Assembly (NCBI GenBank): GCA_015179045.1
Contig: WHUZ01000018.1
Span: 372,001 to 436,000, forward strand
Direction: 5' to 3'
DNA: 64,000 nucleotides
Source: Kalaharituber pfeilii
Taxonomy: Eukaryota; Ascomycota; Pezizomycetes; Pezizales; Pezizaceae
Below are positions 1 to 10,659 of the stretch, in pieces. A program made the position numbers and the translations under genes. Under the pieces are notes generated by a model that had not been told where the DNA came from, searched no databases, and saw only the letters and a list, made by a program, of their open reading frames with translations. Position 1 is the first letter of the stretch; each line of letters starts with the position of its first letter.

Positions 1-2814
1 ACTTTCGACAGGGTCGCCTGCAAGGATGACGCTATTTGTTTTCGAGATATTATCCGGATTCCGTGGCCACGAGGTGCACCTACGCTTGCCGTTACGGGTC
101 CAGATCTATCACAAATCTGGGCAGCTCAGTATTCTGCTTTTGTCAGTTCGGTTCTCCCCATGCAGCTTATAAAATCTATTTTGATACCCTGGAGAGTGAG
201 CAAGCATATCATGAGACTACAAGCATATCCCTAGCAGAACGGCTGCCAGGGGACGGGGACGGAACAGAGGATTGTCCTCAGCCCCACAGAACAAACTGCT
301 ATTGCCTCATGATTCGAGAAGATATATATAGGTCTGAATCTAGTACCAATTGCAAGGACTGATGGTTTGACGTCTCTCAAAAGAGGCAGCGATCACTGCC
401 TTCCTTTCCATTCATGAATGTAAGCCTTTCTGGGGGCGACTAGTTAAGTCTTTTTGGTTGTAGCTTACAAATATACTAGAGAGAAGAGATAATATTTAAT
501 TGTCTGATATAAGGTTTAATTGTACGCGAAACTGGTTGCTTGTTTGAAAGGAGGTTGCACCATGTGTTGAGTATTAGCTAAACAACCTGCAGTTTGGGCG
601 TTCTCGAGTGGCGCGAGGAATGCCCTTGGCCCCGAGGTGGGTAGCGAGCTGGGTTGTACTGTAACATCCATCGGTATACATTTTAGGCTTGAAAAGTTTC
701 TCCGCGAGTATACGTATGCTTTTCATTTCATCCAGAAGGATGTTTTGATTTTTGGCCGGTCAAGGATTCACATTATAATTAATTTGCAATATAATATATA
801 TGCAATTTTATTTGCTATGCCCTTCCACTTCCGACTCCGGGATCCGGCGCTTAATGTGCACGTGCGCTTCGGACATCGTAATACCGAAAGTGAGATAATC
901 GCAGAAGCGTACCTAAAAACGAATGGCGGCCCTGATTAATGTAAATGAGGCTGAAGTCGTCATGGAAGCCGAAAAGGATCATCACTGTTATGCAGTGGGC
1001 ATGCCTGTGCCAGGTCATTAGACACTAATCGCCGGTACCAGTCTCTAACCACACTGGACAATTGTACAAGACTTTGGAATTGCTCTCGTGCCTGCTGTAT
1101 TGAATATTCGAATGTGGTAGAGGGTCAGGCACGAGAACTCTTTGCAATTAATACCCGACAGCCTCGCAAGCACTAGTCATTAAATAGTACGGCTGAGCCA
1201 AGGCAGAGGCCGAAAATAATAGTCTGGGCACGAGAACAATTAAGTAGGTTGTCCCAAAGGTGCACATGCCAACCTTAACTCCTGTTGGTAGGACTTCATG
1301 AAATTCTTAAGGTTGGTGGTGAGGAGGGGGTGAGGAGGGGGAGTGAGGAGAGAGGGAGTGGTGGTGGGGGGTGAGGAGGAGTGGGGGAGCGGGGGAGCGG
1401 GAGCTCGGAAAGTATGGGACTCGGAGTAGGAGAGTAGTGGTATTGAGGGCCTCACGGTCGGAAGGCCAGTCACTACTAGATCTTGCAAGCCGAACACAGA
1501 GTCCCGAATCGCCGAATACACTTCTCCCGAGTAGTCTCAGCTAAAGAGTCACGCAGTCTCGGCACCCATGACACATACGCTAGAGCTGCCGTTGAATACT
1601 ATTTAAAAAATTCCAACAAGAAGTTGATCCTCTACATGTGAAAATCATATCCTTCAGTGACCACATTTTTGGGTAAGTCAATTTATTGACCGCGAGCAGC
1701 CCGCGCGGACAGACTGGAGAAATCCCACTATGATCTAAATAGAAGAAGAAGCAGGGACTATTGGTCTAAAGGTGATGAACAGTGCACCGTTAGTTTCCTC
1801 GATACTGACTAGCATAACGTTCTAAGAACCTTGAGCAGCGGGACTGATGAGAATTTAGTACTGCAGCTGGTCATGGTTCACGGCACACTACCACAGGAAT
1901 TCACAGTCCGTTAATAACCACAACTTAATAAGGGCCCCGCATACAGGCTAGCAGGCTTACAGCTGGATTGAAAATTGAAGTTCGACATCCACGTTAGATA
2001 GAGACTAAGTCTCGGAATGACCCCGTGGATAGTGGTAAATAGACTAGGTAGACTAGGCCCTTCCTGGGGGAGACAGATCTACACAAGTATAGCGAGACAA
2101 ATTGCCTGCTAGGGCTGCTGGGCCTGGACAGAATATGCGGCGGGGGCAGACCAGAAACTGAAGAAGTTGGAGCAATGGCAGTACACAGTGGCCAGATGAG
2201 TAACAGGCGCCCCCCGGGGCACGTGACGGGACGTGGTCAAGCGCCTAGCTAACCTGGAGTTAATACAGACAGACATTCATGTAAGGAGAAAGGTCGAGAG
2301 TAGAGGGTAGGGCCCTGAGATTCGAAGGGGAGAAGTTAGCGGAGGAGGAGGGTCACGTATACCTAAGAGGTACCCTGCAGTGAAAGGAGCTGCTCCCGCT
2401 GGCAGTACTCCCACCACTGACATCGTCGGCAGAGAAGGAAGAGTGGGAAAGGAAATCACAGATGCAGAAGATGAAGGCTGGAAAGAAGTATACACAGGCA
2501 GTATGAGCGTGGGGCGCGCTGCACCTAATTCCACTACTCTACGCACTTGGACCTCTGCTGGGAGGTTGCTGGGCAAAGGAGGAAGTGAAGGCAGTGTCAC
2601 GTAGTTGAATGCAGAGGATTACTGAGCATGAGCGAGAGTTGTTTGATTGTATAGCAAGTGCAGAAACCAATGTTAGAAAGATAACTGTAGAAGGTTGAAG
2701 GTAATGGAAAATGAGTGTGAACAGATGAATAAAACAGTGAATAGGAGGATGAAAGATGAAGAAGGTAGAAAGAATGCTCTTCTTATAGCAGTTGGTGCAG
2801 CTTCACCATTTCTA
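1..2814. other. Gene-poor region, no gene recognised
   Basis: Only short open frames occur and none shows a motif I recognise. The purine-rich stretch at 1310-1400 makes a low-complexity minus-strand frame that I do not believe. A small inverted repeat (1085-1094 CTCGTGCCTG against 1126-1135) could form a hairpin. The base composition and broken frames fit decayed intergenic or transposon sequence. Confidence 0.5.
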
Positions 2815-2822
2815 AGCACTCC

Positions 2823-2893
2823 CATGCCCCTGGACTTTGCCCTGCCCGAACAGCTGCAAGCGGAGTGACGTGAAAAAAAAAAAAAAAAAAAAA
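2823..2893 (+). repeat. LINE/SINE 3' tail, family 2, with poly(A)
   Basis: A short stretch ending in GTGACGTG and about 21 A. It is a diverged relative of the tails at 6494-6590 and 31919-32023, which share the order TGCCC..GGGACC..TGCC..GTGAT and then A-rich sequence. No coding part is attached, so it is a severely truncated copy. Confidence 0.5.
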
Positions 2894-3030
2894 GCCCCTA
2901 GACTTACCCTCATCTTGTGTATGTAACCCAGCACTGCCTATATCACCATAAGATCCTCGTGACCTGCGGCGTCTGAGCCCAGCGTCAGCGCGGTAATAGT
3001 AGCTTAGGCGCGCTGCCTACCACAACGGTA

Positions 3031-3034
<4 letters not shown>

Positions 3035-3066
<32 letters not shown>

Positions 3067-3110
3067 TCAATACTCGCATGCCGCCCTATGGGCTATGATA
3101 TGGCGAGGGA
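3035..3110 (-). repeat. LINE 3' tail, family 1 (poly(A) on minus strand)
   Basis: On the minus strand this reads GCCATATCATAGCCCATAGG, then GGCATGCGAGTATTGATATA and a run of about 29 A. It is one of at least nine tails in the window sharing CATAGCCC, GGGCGGCA and GAGTAATGATAT before the poly(A). It is truncated to the tail only. Confidence 0.6.
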
Positions 3111-3930
3111 CCACAACGGTAGCAGGAGGGAGGGAAAGACCGGGACAGGTACATGGCGGGATGGTTCAAGGGCAACAGTCAATGATTCCGAACTGTAGCC
3201 ATAGCCAAGGCACTAGAGAAAGAGGACAAGGAGATCCTGATCACTTCAGATTCGCAGGCAGCGATGGACAGGGTGAAGATTGGGGAGGGCAATCCAACCC
3301 CGTACGAGGCCAGCTGGATGTGCAGGAGCGCCTGGGAAGGAAGGATAGCATGAAGAGGGCTGCATGTGGCGATAATGTGGGTCACGCGGCACAAGGGATT
3401 GAGAGGCAATGCAGAGGCAGACAAGATGGCAAAAATAGGGGCTTTTCTACCCTACTATGGAGGTGGTCACGGAGTTGGGATGCGCATGGGGGCTGAAGCA
3501 CAGCAAGTCCAGGAAACAAGAAGACTGGGCAGCTCGGTACGCACCTTAGCGGGTCTTCTAGGCGGAAAAGGCCTGAGGGCATGGAAGCACAAAGTGGGCA
3601 AGGCAGACAGCACGGAATGCAGATGGGGTGGGGAGGAGGAGGAAACAGAGACGCATATCTGGGACAGGTGCGGAGCATGGAGGAAGATAGTCAAGGCGTT
3701 TCGAGGCGTTATATAGACCCCCGGCGGCAAGGGCGGCGAGGGGGGCCCCATAAGGGAACTGGTGAGATGGATAGAGAGATAATTATCGGCGTTCTTAGTG
3801 TGCGATTACTTCGTTTCTTATTCCATTTCTTTATTTTCTTTAACTTATTATCCTTCCCTATCTCCTTTGTAATTAATCTCGTCATAGCCCATAGGGAGGC
3901 ATACGAGTAATTTTATATTTTTTTTTTTCC
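3100..3930 (+). pseudogene. Degenerate LINE ORF2 C-terminus (RNase H plus zinc knuckle) with family 1 tail
   Basis: Three-frame reading gives pieces of a non-LTR retrotransposon RNase H domain: LITSDSQAAMDRV at about 3230-3275, then WVTRHKGLRGNAEADKMA at about 3372-3428. These carry the catalytic-type Asp and the GNxxAD motif. A C-terminal Cys/His knuckle follows (ECRWGGEEEETETHIWDRC, about 3615-3670). The pieces lie in different frames, so the copy is dead and lacks endonuclease and reverse transcriptase. It ends in a 3' tail of the family 1 type (CATAGCCCATAGGGAGGCAT). The arrangement is that of the Tad1-like LINE clade; the clade assignment is inference. Confidence 0.7.
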
Positions 3931-4212
3931 TTTAAAAAAAACCAGCTTTGTGGTATTCTAACAGTAACTTAAAGATATGTGGTAGAGGTACTTAACCCTA
4001 GGTACTGTGTACGTGTTGTTGTGTTCTGCTGTTCTTGATGGTTTTGTTGCCAGTGTGCCTCATTCTCCAACGCTACTGTAACGGTTGAACCTCAATAAAA
4101 CAGAAAGCAATACAGTATGGCTAGCGAACCTGAAAAGGCTAGACCAGTCTGGTGTACAGGGAGAATTTCAATTGGTTCCTCGGGCGTTACGTTTTACGCG
4201 GGATGTATCTAC

Positions 4213-4295
4213 ATGTTGAATCAAATTTATCGCCATAGCCCGCTGGGCGGCACGTGATTAATGATATTTAAAAAAAAAAAAAAATATAATGTTGA
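4213..4295 (+). repeat. Tail-only LINE insertion, family 1, with target-site duplication
   Basis: The 3' tail CGCCATAGCCCGCTGGGCGG..GTGATTAATGATATTT is followed by about 14 A. ATGTTGAA occurs on both sides (about 4213 and 4288), consistent with a target-site duplication. Essentially only the tail was inserted. Confidence 0.5.
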
Positions 4296-4322
4296 AGTGT
4301 AACTTCAGAACAATATATAAAA

Positions 4323-4441
4323 GGACTTGCTGTGCTTTAGCCCCCATGCGCATCCCACCTCCGTGACCACCTCCATAGTAGGGTAGAAAAGCCCCTATTT
4401 TTGCCATCTTGTCTGCCTCTGCATTGCCTCTCAATCCCTTG
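4323..4441 (-). repeat. Inverted LINE fragment, near-identical to 3390-3505
   Basis: The minus strand encodes KGLRGNAEADKMAKIGAF, the same RNase H segment present in direct orientation at about 3390-3505. The two pieces are nearly identical over about 115 bp and make a long inverted repeat with a spacer of about 0.8 kb. Confidence 0.65.
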
Positions 4442-4763
4442 TAAGCAAATGAATCTGTGACGTCTTTATCCCTAACTGGACAGGTCAGGGAGTTGGCTAG
4501 CAGTGCCAGTGAACTCTCAAAGCAAGTCATATCATAGATCAACCCCTAGGCATAGCCAGTTAACCAACGGTTTCGCCAGGTGTGGCCATTATTGTCTGCT
4601 GAATCAGTGGTGCAAAGGCCACTTGGCTGTACGTTGTGGGGACTGCTTGCAAGGCCGAATCTTCCAGACTTGGCAGATACATTCACCGATTTCTCAGGGC
4701 GGTCCATGTATAGTAGGATGCAACATGGCGCACGCGACGGGACCGCGTTGCAACATGTTCCCC

Positions 4764-5281
4764 GGGACCTCTCCGGGCAGGCCAGTCTGGCCTGCCCCGA
4801 TGCAGGGGTATCGACAGGGGACTGTAGACTAGCCTGCCCGGTTGCAGAGGTATCTACTAGCCGAAAAAATAAGTATCCGGACAGGGAATAAACGCATATT
4901 ATGCATTATGCAGTAGTTGGCATAAATTAGCATATTTTCGTATACTTAGCTGTGGATGTTTATGAGACCAGTCCAAATTTCGTAGATAGTGTCCTATTTT
5001 ATTATATCAGAATTATCTGGACAGCTGATTTAATGAATTTAGTACTTGCAATTACCAACAGTCATATACCTACATATCAGAACAAGACTTCGCCATAGCT
5101 CCTAGGGCGGCAAGCGAGTAATGATATTAAAAAAAAAAAAAAAAAAAAAGTATTAGAACAAGGAAAATAGATATAAGCCCTCTACTAGGAATATAAAAAC
5201 GGCACTGTAGGCAACCATGATAAGCATAGGTTCAGGCATTATAATGATCAAAACTTACTGTTTTAATAGGGCCTAAGATTT
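4764..5281 (+). mobile_element. Half copy of the long-TIR element
   Basis: It starts GGGACCTCTCCGGGCAGG and runs through GATGCAGGGGTATCGACAGG and TACTAGCCGAAAAAATAAG, the same outer and inner terminal blocks as the full copies at 8271-9737 and 11620-12826. It is collinear with the reverse complement of 12290-12826, then breaks at GATTTCG where a LINE fragment begins. A tail-only retroinsertion is nested inside at 5087-5150. Confidence 0.6.
5087..5150 (+). repeat. Nested tail-only LINE insertion with 12-bp target-site duplication
   Basis: CGCCATAGCTCCTAGGGCGG, GAGTAATGATATT and about 21 A are flanked by TATCAGAACAAG (5075-5086) and TATTAGAACAAG (5151-5162). The copy at 8561-8572 (TATCAGGACAAG) is an unoccupied site. 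The 70-bp counterpart at 12435-12504 sits at the same position in the inverted copy. Confidence 0.75.
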
Positions 5282-5606
5282 CGCGAAGGCCCGGAATGCC
5301 GATGGTGGAGGATGGAGAAGAGACGACCGAACACATCTGGCCCAGGTGAGAGGTATAGCGGAAGAGGTAGTGAGGGGGGACTGGAGGTGATAAGGAGGCT
5401 AACAGCAAGCAAGAAAGATGAACCAGACGCCCTAGTGGAATTGATTAAGAAAGGTTCCGGTGGTGTTAGAGAAACGATGTGAGCTTTTCCGTCCGATTTT
5501 CGTACTTTTGCAATCCTAATTTCTTTTATTCCCTTGTATTCTCTCTTTTGTACGTAATCTCGTCGTAGCCTGCAGGGCGATATACGAGTAATGATGTGAA
5601 AAAACG
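5282..5606 (+). pseudogene. LINE 3' end: zinc-knuckle relic and family 1 tail
   Basis: The start reads PECRWW in one frame and GEETTEHIWPR in another, the Cys/His knuckle found at the end of the other LINE copies here. It continues through a 3' UTR to GTCGTAGCCTGCAGGGCG and GAGTAATGATGTG plus a short A run. It is truncated at its 5' end and frameshifted. Confidence 0.6.
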
Positions 5607-6061
5607 ACTTCTAAGCAAATACGAGTAGCAGTCAGCTTGGCATTAAAGACGCACGTGGCATGTAGCATGAGACTATGATACAAAGCAACAAGAGAACTTC
5701 GTATTGCCAGTGTAGGTTGACGAGACTAGTTGATCGGAACAGAACCTCCGTCCACCCCTTCCCTTTGTCACACATATACAGGACAATCTCCCCCACTACG
5801 GAGCAACACCCATGCATGAAACTCCGCTTAGTCAGCGTCTGGTTACGAGACTATCCCCCACCCCCGTTTCAGCAACAGCCCACTTCCAGCATCAACCCCC
5901 CCCCCCCCCACTTGCTCCTCGCAACTCCCCCCACCAGTAACAGCGTACGTGTACACCGCCACAGCACTCTAGCCTCGAACCAGGCGTTGCTACTAGTAGG
6001 TACTTAGGGTCTTTGCAGATGTATTACTTAAGCAATGGTTTAAAGTTGTGTATCTATACTG

Positions 6062-6592
6062 TTGTACCGTAACAGCACTCAACAATGCTCGGGGGTGCAC
6101 CAGAGAATTAAGGCATGGAGGAAGGAGAGGAGAGAAGTAGGGGGATACGGGAAGGGAAGGGTCATGGAGTGGAATAGGTTAGCAGTCTCCAATTTCACTG
6201 CCTTGCACCTGGAGAGAGGGAGTTGTGCGGTGTGGTTGAGGAGGATAGGGGCGGCTGAGTCGGATAAGTGCAGGTGCGGGGAGGTGCAAACCGGAGAGCA
6301 CCTCGCTTTCCAATGCAGAAACCAGAAGAACCGTCCAGAAGGCTTTGAGAGGTGGGGCGACATGGAAAAGAATTGGAAGAGAATAGAGAGGAGTATAATA
6401 TTTTAGAGAATTTCTTTTCCAGGGTCAAGTTCTAGAAGGTAGGAGAATGGGGGTCAACGGCGCGGTGAGGTCATGTACGTAGGAATTTTCTTTTAGCCTG
6501 TCTCCGGGCTATGAGGGCTTGCCCAGGGACCCTGCCGTGGCTTAGTGCCGTAAGCAGGGTTACGTGATTTAAAAATAAATAAATAAAAAACT
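6062..6592 (+). pseudogene. LINE C-terminal fragment with family 2 tail
   Basis: The 114-residue open frame at 6062-6406 ends in a knuckle KCRCGEVQTGEHLAFQC (pattern CxCG..ExxxH..C), diagnostic of the end of LINE ORF2. Upstream is FTALHLERGSCAVWLRRIG, the usual lead into the knuckle. A 3' UTR and family 2 tail (TCTCCGGGCTATGAGGGC ... GTGATTTAAAAATAAATAA) follow at 6494-6590. Reverse transcriptase and most of RNase H are missing. Confidence 0.65.
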
Positions 6593-6825
6593 CAATAATG
6601 TTCAGAACTCACTCTGGATTATGTCATCTAACTCAATCTGGTAACCTTCAGATATACTAGTACTGACCAGTTAGGCTTAGCTTGCCTACAATGTTAACAA
6701 GCTAAGAGTCTTGGCACAAGCGTTTACAGTAGGTTCACTTATCCTACACTGCTCGTTCGCACCTTACCTACTATTCTCCCCTGCTTCAAAAGAATAGTCT
6801 CCTCTTTCCCTCTCTGTATGATCTT

Positions 6826-7681
6826 TTGAATACAAATATGCTCTCAACTATCACTAGGCAGCCTCTACGTACGGTAAAGCCTCATTTACTCAAAACTCGC
6901 CGTTCAAACCTCCAGCCTGGCAACGCAGCATGGCAAATTGCAGTTTTACAACAACGGTTACTCAAAAGCTTCGAAACGCAGAGACTACAAGAAATAGATC
7001 GGTTACAACAAAATGCGAGAGAAGAAATAGATCGGTTACAACAAAATGCGAGAGAAGAAATGGATCGGTTACAACAAAATGCGAAAGAAGAAAAAGATCG
7101 GTTACTTAAAAAGTTGGAGCAAAATTCCAACTTGAAGGTATACGGTCTCAGGCTTCACAATAGCTACATGAACTGACTGTTTCCTCATGAAGGAATACTC
7201 TAGCAAGATTCTGAATGAGTACTTGAGGCTAAAGGGGAAACTCAATCTGCGTGGGGCCTTGGGTACTGAAAATGTCTCTGTCCTCGTGAGAAATAGTATA
7301 CTGGCTAACTAATATATATGGACAGAGCATATCAGTAACACAGCCCTATCTCTGAAAAAAATTGAAAAACGGGGAGGAACCAGTGACAGGCTAATTGCTT
7401 TGTCCAATACCCCGGAGTTTACAAAAATCCTGCAGAAGGTGGCTGAGGAACGTAACCTGATCCAGAAGGAGATCAAGGCCCAGGTGGAACACCTCTACCA
7501 TGAGGTATCAAAAATTGCCCACGGACACGACAACTTCATCATAATCAGGAGTAATGACCTGACCATTAATGAGCGGGCAGCGATAGTCTGCTTCTTGAAA
7601 CTGCAGAATGAATGGCCAGATGTTCCGAACTTGATTTGGGTGGAAGTGGAGATGGAGGAGTTAACCAACCCTCTGTTGTAA
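6826..7681 (+). pseudogene. Broken coiled-coil gene with 11-residue tandem repeat
   Basis: The first part (6826-7176) has an N-terminal basic stretch and then four tandem copies of an 11-residue heptad-like unit (EIDRLQQNARE, 33-bp repeats, about 6999-7110), a predicted coiled coil. The second part, in another frame from ATG 7187, reads ILNEYLRLKGKLNLRGAL, is stopped by TAA at 7310-7312, and continues in the same frame to 7681 (KILQKVAEERNLIQKEIKAQ ... GHDNFIIIRSND). The change of frame between the parts plus the in-frame stop suggests one original protein that is now broken. I do not recognise the family. An unusual splice pattern could rescue the frame change, but I found no convincing donor/acceptor pair around 7135-7190. 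Confidence 0.5.
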
Positions 7682-8270
7682 CATTCGCCCCGGTTCTTTT
7701 TCTCTCTTTTGATATTTTTGTCCTTTCTAATGCTACCCAATTAGTATTAGCACACATTCCGTATAAGAAATTGCACATACATAAAAGCAGTGACCAGCCT
7801 CCCGACCGAGAGGCCCTCCATACCACCATGCTCCTACTCCCATCCCCCCCCCCGCTCCGCCCCACTCTTCACTGCTACCTACTCACTGCTACCCCCCGCC
7901 TCCCTGCTCCCTCCCCGGCTCAATCTTCTCAAATACTGACCCTGCTGCACATACTTATCATGCAACTATGCTGCCACCACGCTTGCTCTACTTCATGTGC
8001 AATATGAATACATACTCATGATGCTTCTATGTCACCATGTCGCTACCATGCTTACGGGTGTCTGCCACTGTCTGGCGTATGGGGGTTCTGGCATGGTTGC
8101 CACTAAGGTGTGGCACACACGTGAGTGTATCGGGCTAATGATATTTTTTCCGTGAATTCGGTCCGCTGGTGAATCCAGTCCGCTCGCGAGGGGACCAGAA
8201 CAGAACCCCGCATACAGGCAACCAGCCTATGGCGGGAGTAGTCTGGTTGCACCAACCCTCCGACCGTAAT
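7682..8270. other. No gene seen
   Basis: A C-rich low-complexity run (7840-7930) and AT-rich sequence. The open frame over 7612-8007 overlaps the preceding relic in another frame and has no recognisable content. Confidence 0.5.
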
Positions 8271-8770
8271 GGCGGGACCCATATAGCCCAGATGCAGGGG
8301 TATCGACAGGGGACTGTAGACTAGCCTGCTCGGTTGCAGAGGTATCTACTAGCCGAAAAAAAAAGTATCCAGACAGGGGATAAATGCATATCATGCGCTA
8401 TAGTAGTTGGCATAAACTAGCATATTTTCGTATGCTTGGCTGTGGATGTTTTATGAGGCCAGTCCAAATTTCGTGGAAGTGTCCAATTTTATGTCAGAAG
8501 TATCCGGACAGCTGACATAATGAATTTGGGACTTGTAACACCAACAGTCCTATACCTATGTATCAGGACAAGGAAAATAGATATAAGTCCTCTATTAGGA
8601 ATATAAAAATGGCACTGCAGGCAACCATGATAAGTACAGGTTCAGGCATTATAATGATCAGAAATTACTATTCTGATAGGTCCTAAGATTTCGAGACTGC
8701 TCTTCAGGGCTTTTCTAGAAGCTTTTCCAAGGCCATTCCAAGAGCTGTTCCAGAGGCTGTTCGAGCTCAA

Positions 8771-8900
8771 ACAGCCTTCGAAACAGCCTCCGAAACAGCC
8801 TCCGAAACAACCTCCGAAACGGCCTCCGAAACGGCCTCCGAAGTGGCCTCCGGAACGACCTCCGGAACAGCCTCAGAACAGCCTCCGCAAAAGCTTCCGG
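8771..8900. repeat. 12-bp minisatellite (CCTCCGAAACAG)n
   Basis: About ten imperfect copies of CCTCCGAAACAG. The minus strand reads as SEAV repeats in a 75-residue open frame (8767-8994), which I consider a by-product of the repeat. The inverted copy of the element (12060-12230) has only a few degenerate units here, so the array differs between copies. Confidence 0.7.
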
Positions 8901-9497
8901 AAAAGCCTCTGGAACAGGCTACAGAAGAGCACTGCAATAGCAGTGAAAACAAGCAGTAGTGACCTACCTCCAGTGGCAGTACTCTCATCTGCACTTTATC
9001 ACAACTTCAAGATTTGTAGCTGATGCATGTAAAGCTCTCAAAACTGCATTCTCAATGATGTCAGTGCATGTTGATTTCAGTATCTTTATTATTGTAGATA
9101 GTGTTTTATTGATAAAAGCTTGCTTGGGCTATTGGTATACGAATACCTCAATGTAGGCCACAATGGCTGCTCTTTTCTGGGGGGTTATTTCAGCACCTAT
9201 GAGAATATTGTTATGTTACTAAGAATGATACTTGAGTTTTTACCTGGACCTTTTTTGCCTACCGTCCTTGTATATACTACCTTGTTCTTGTGTTATGTGT
9301 TTATTCTGCAGCTGTATGATAGGCCCAAATTCGTTATGTCAGCTGTCCGGAATCTGACATAATAAAATTCGACAATCTACGAAATTGGACTAGTCTCATT
9401 GGTTATCCACTACGAACATAAGTTAGTTTACACCAAATGCTGCATAGCGCATAACATGCAATTATCCCCTGTCCGGATATTATTTTTTCGGCTAGTA

Positions 9498-9644
9498 CAG
9501 GGGACGGCACAGGTCTTCAGATCGCATACTACACTCAAGGTGTATGTATGTAGTCTATAAAACCAATAGGAATGACTACATACCTCGCCTCTCACGCATA
9601 TGCATAAGCCTGGCATGCGATCTGAAGACCTGTGCCGTCCCCTG
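9498..9644. mobile_element. 147-bp MITE with 30-bp TIRs and TA duplication
   Basis: It starts CAGGGGACGGCACAGGTC and ends with the exact complement; the terminal repeats match over 30 bp (9498-9527 and 9615-9644). TA flanks it on both sides (9496-9497 and 9645-9646). It interrupts GGCTAGTA|GATACCTC, which is uninterrupted at 12734-12745. TA duplication is typical of Tc1/mariner/pogo elements. No coding capacity. Confidence 0.8.
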
Positions 9645-10060
9645 TAGATACCTCTGCAACTGGGCAGGCTAGTCTATAGTCCCCTGTCGATACCCCTGCA
9701 TCCGGGCAGGCCAGTCTGGCCTGCCCGGAGAGGTCCCGTTCCCTCCCCAGTTCTTGCCCTGTGCGCCCTATGCTCCAGGCGCATGGGGCGATTTTTTCGT
9801 TCTTGCTGATGGGGTCGTATGGCAATATAGGAGATGCTGTGTTACATGGTGAGGGTAAGTCCAGGGGCATGGGAGATAATTAGAAATGGTGATGCTGCAC
9901 AAACTGGTATAAGAAGGGCATTCTTTCTACCTTCTTCATCTTCATCATTCATCTTTCATCATTCATCTTCATCTTTCATGCTTCCTATTCACTGTTTATT
10001 CATCTGTTCATACTCATTTTCCATTACCTTCAACCTTTCTACAGTTTTGTTTTTCTAATA

Positions 10061-10417
10061 TTGGCTCCGCACTTGCTATACAATCAAACAACTCGCTCGC
10101 CGGATGGACAACGTCACCGGAGCAGGCGTGTTTACACAATTCAACAAGGAGCGGACCTCCATTTACCTTGGCACTCGAAGCACGGTAGACGACGGAGAAA
10201 TGCTAGCCATACGGGGAGCCCTCACAAGTCAGGTCAACGAACTACTGATAATCACCGACTCCAAAGTGGCCATAGCAAAGCTACGGAGGATCGCGGAGGG
10301 GGACCCAACATACGAAGGAGCCTCGCAACAGGTGAGAGAGGCCTGGGACCGGAGAATCGAAAGGGGCGACCTCGACGTGGCGGTGCAGTGGGTTAAAGGA
10401 CACAAGGGGATATAATA
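10061..10417 (+). pseudogene. LINE RNase H domain fragment
   Basis: The open frame from 10104 reads an RNase H fold piece: GAGVFTQFNKE, then GEMLAIRGAL (conserved Glu), LLIITDSKVAIAKLRRI (conserved Asp) and AVQWVKGHKG before a stop. Both ends are truncated and no reverse transcriptase is attached. It belongs to the same class as the relics at 3100-3930 and 42780-43595 but is a different copy. Confidence 0.65.
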
Positions 10418-10429
10418 ATAATCAATGTT

Positions 10430-10659
10430 ATTAACCTCTCAGATTCAATGGCCTATAACTCTATAAGTTTCTAACGGAATCAAGCAGTGGTTCTGAGGCA
10501 GAAGGGGTGCCGAAGTCTGAAAATACAGAGCTAAACTGGCTGGAGGAGAGTTGTGAATATTGGGAGATTTCGCTGAAGGTATCATCGTCAAAGAATTGAG
10601 TCCTGTCTGTTGTATTATCTGGAAGGTCCGTTATTTCTAAAATATTTGTTAGTATATAT
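10430..10659 (-). pseudogene. C-terminal tail of a transposase related to the 54721-55318 MITE
   Basis: The minus strand reads NILEITDLPDNTTDRTQF followed by an acidic, Ser-rich tail. The MITE at 54721-55318 carries a diverged copy (NILEMMDLPENTTDGTQF at about 54860-54935). The latter has hAT-type ends and an 8-bp duplication, so this tail is probably from a hAT transposase gene; that is inference. The fragment is cut at 10660 by the next element. Confidence 0.4.

Larger units (their letters stand above)
8271..9737. mobile_element. Non-autonomous long-TIR element, copy 1
   Basis: Both ends carry the same blocks in inverted orientation: GATGCAGGGGTATCGACAGG at 8291 and its complement near 9683-9702; TACTAGCCGAAAAA near 8347 and its complement near 9484-9497. 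The outermost GGGACCTCTCCGGGCAGGCC block is intact only at the right end (about 9713-9735). The interior has a minisatellite (8771-8900) and no transposase. A 147-bp MITE sits in the right terminal repeat (9498-9644). Copy 2 at 11620-12826 is inverted relative to this one. Outer boundaries are approximate because no clear target duplication was found. Confidence 0.6.

Noticed and set aside
8767..8994. 75-residue minus-strand protein with SEAV repeats
   Set aside because: Generated by a 12-bp minisatellite that is not kept in the other copy of the same element.
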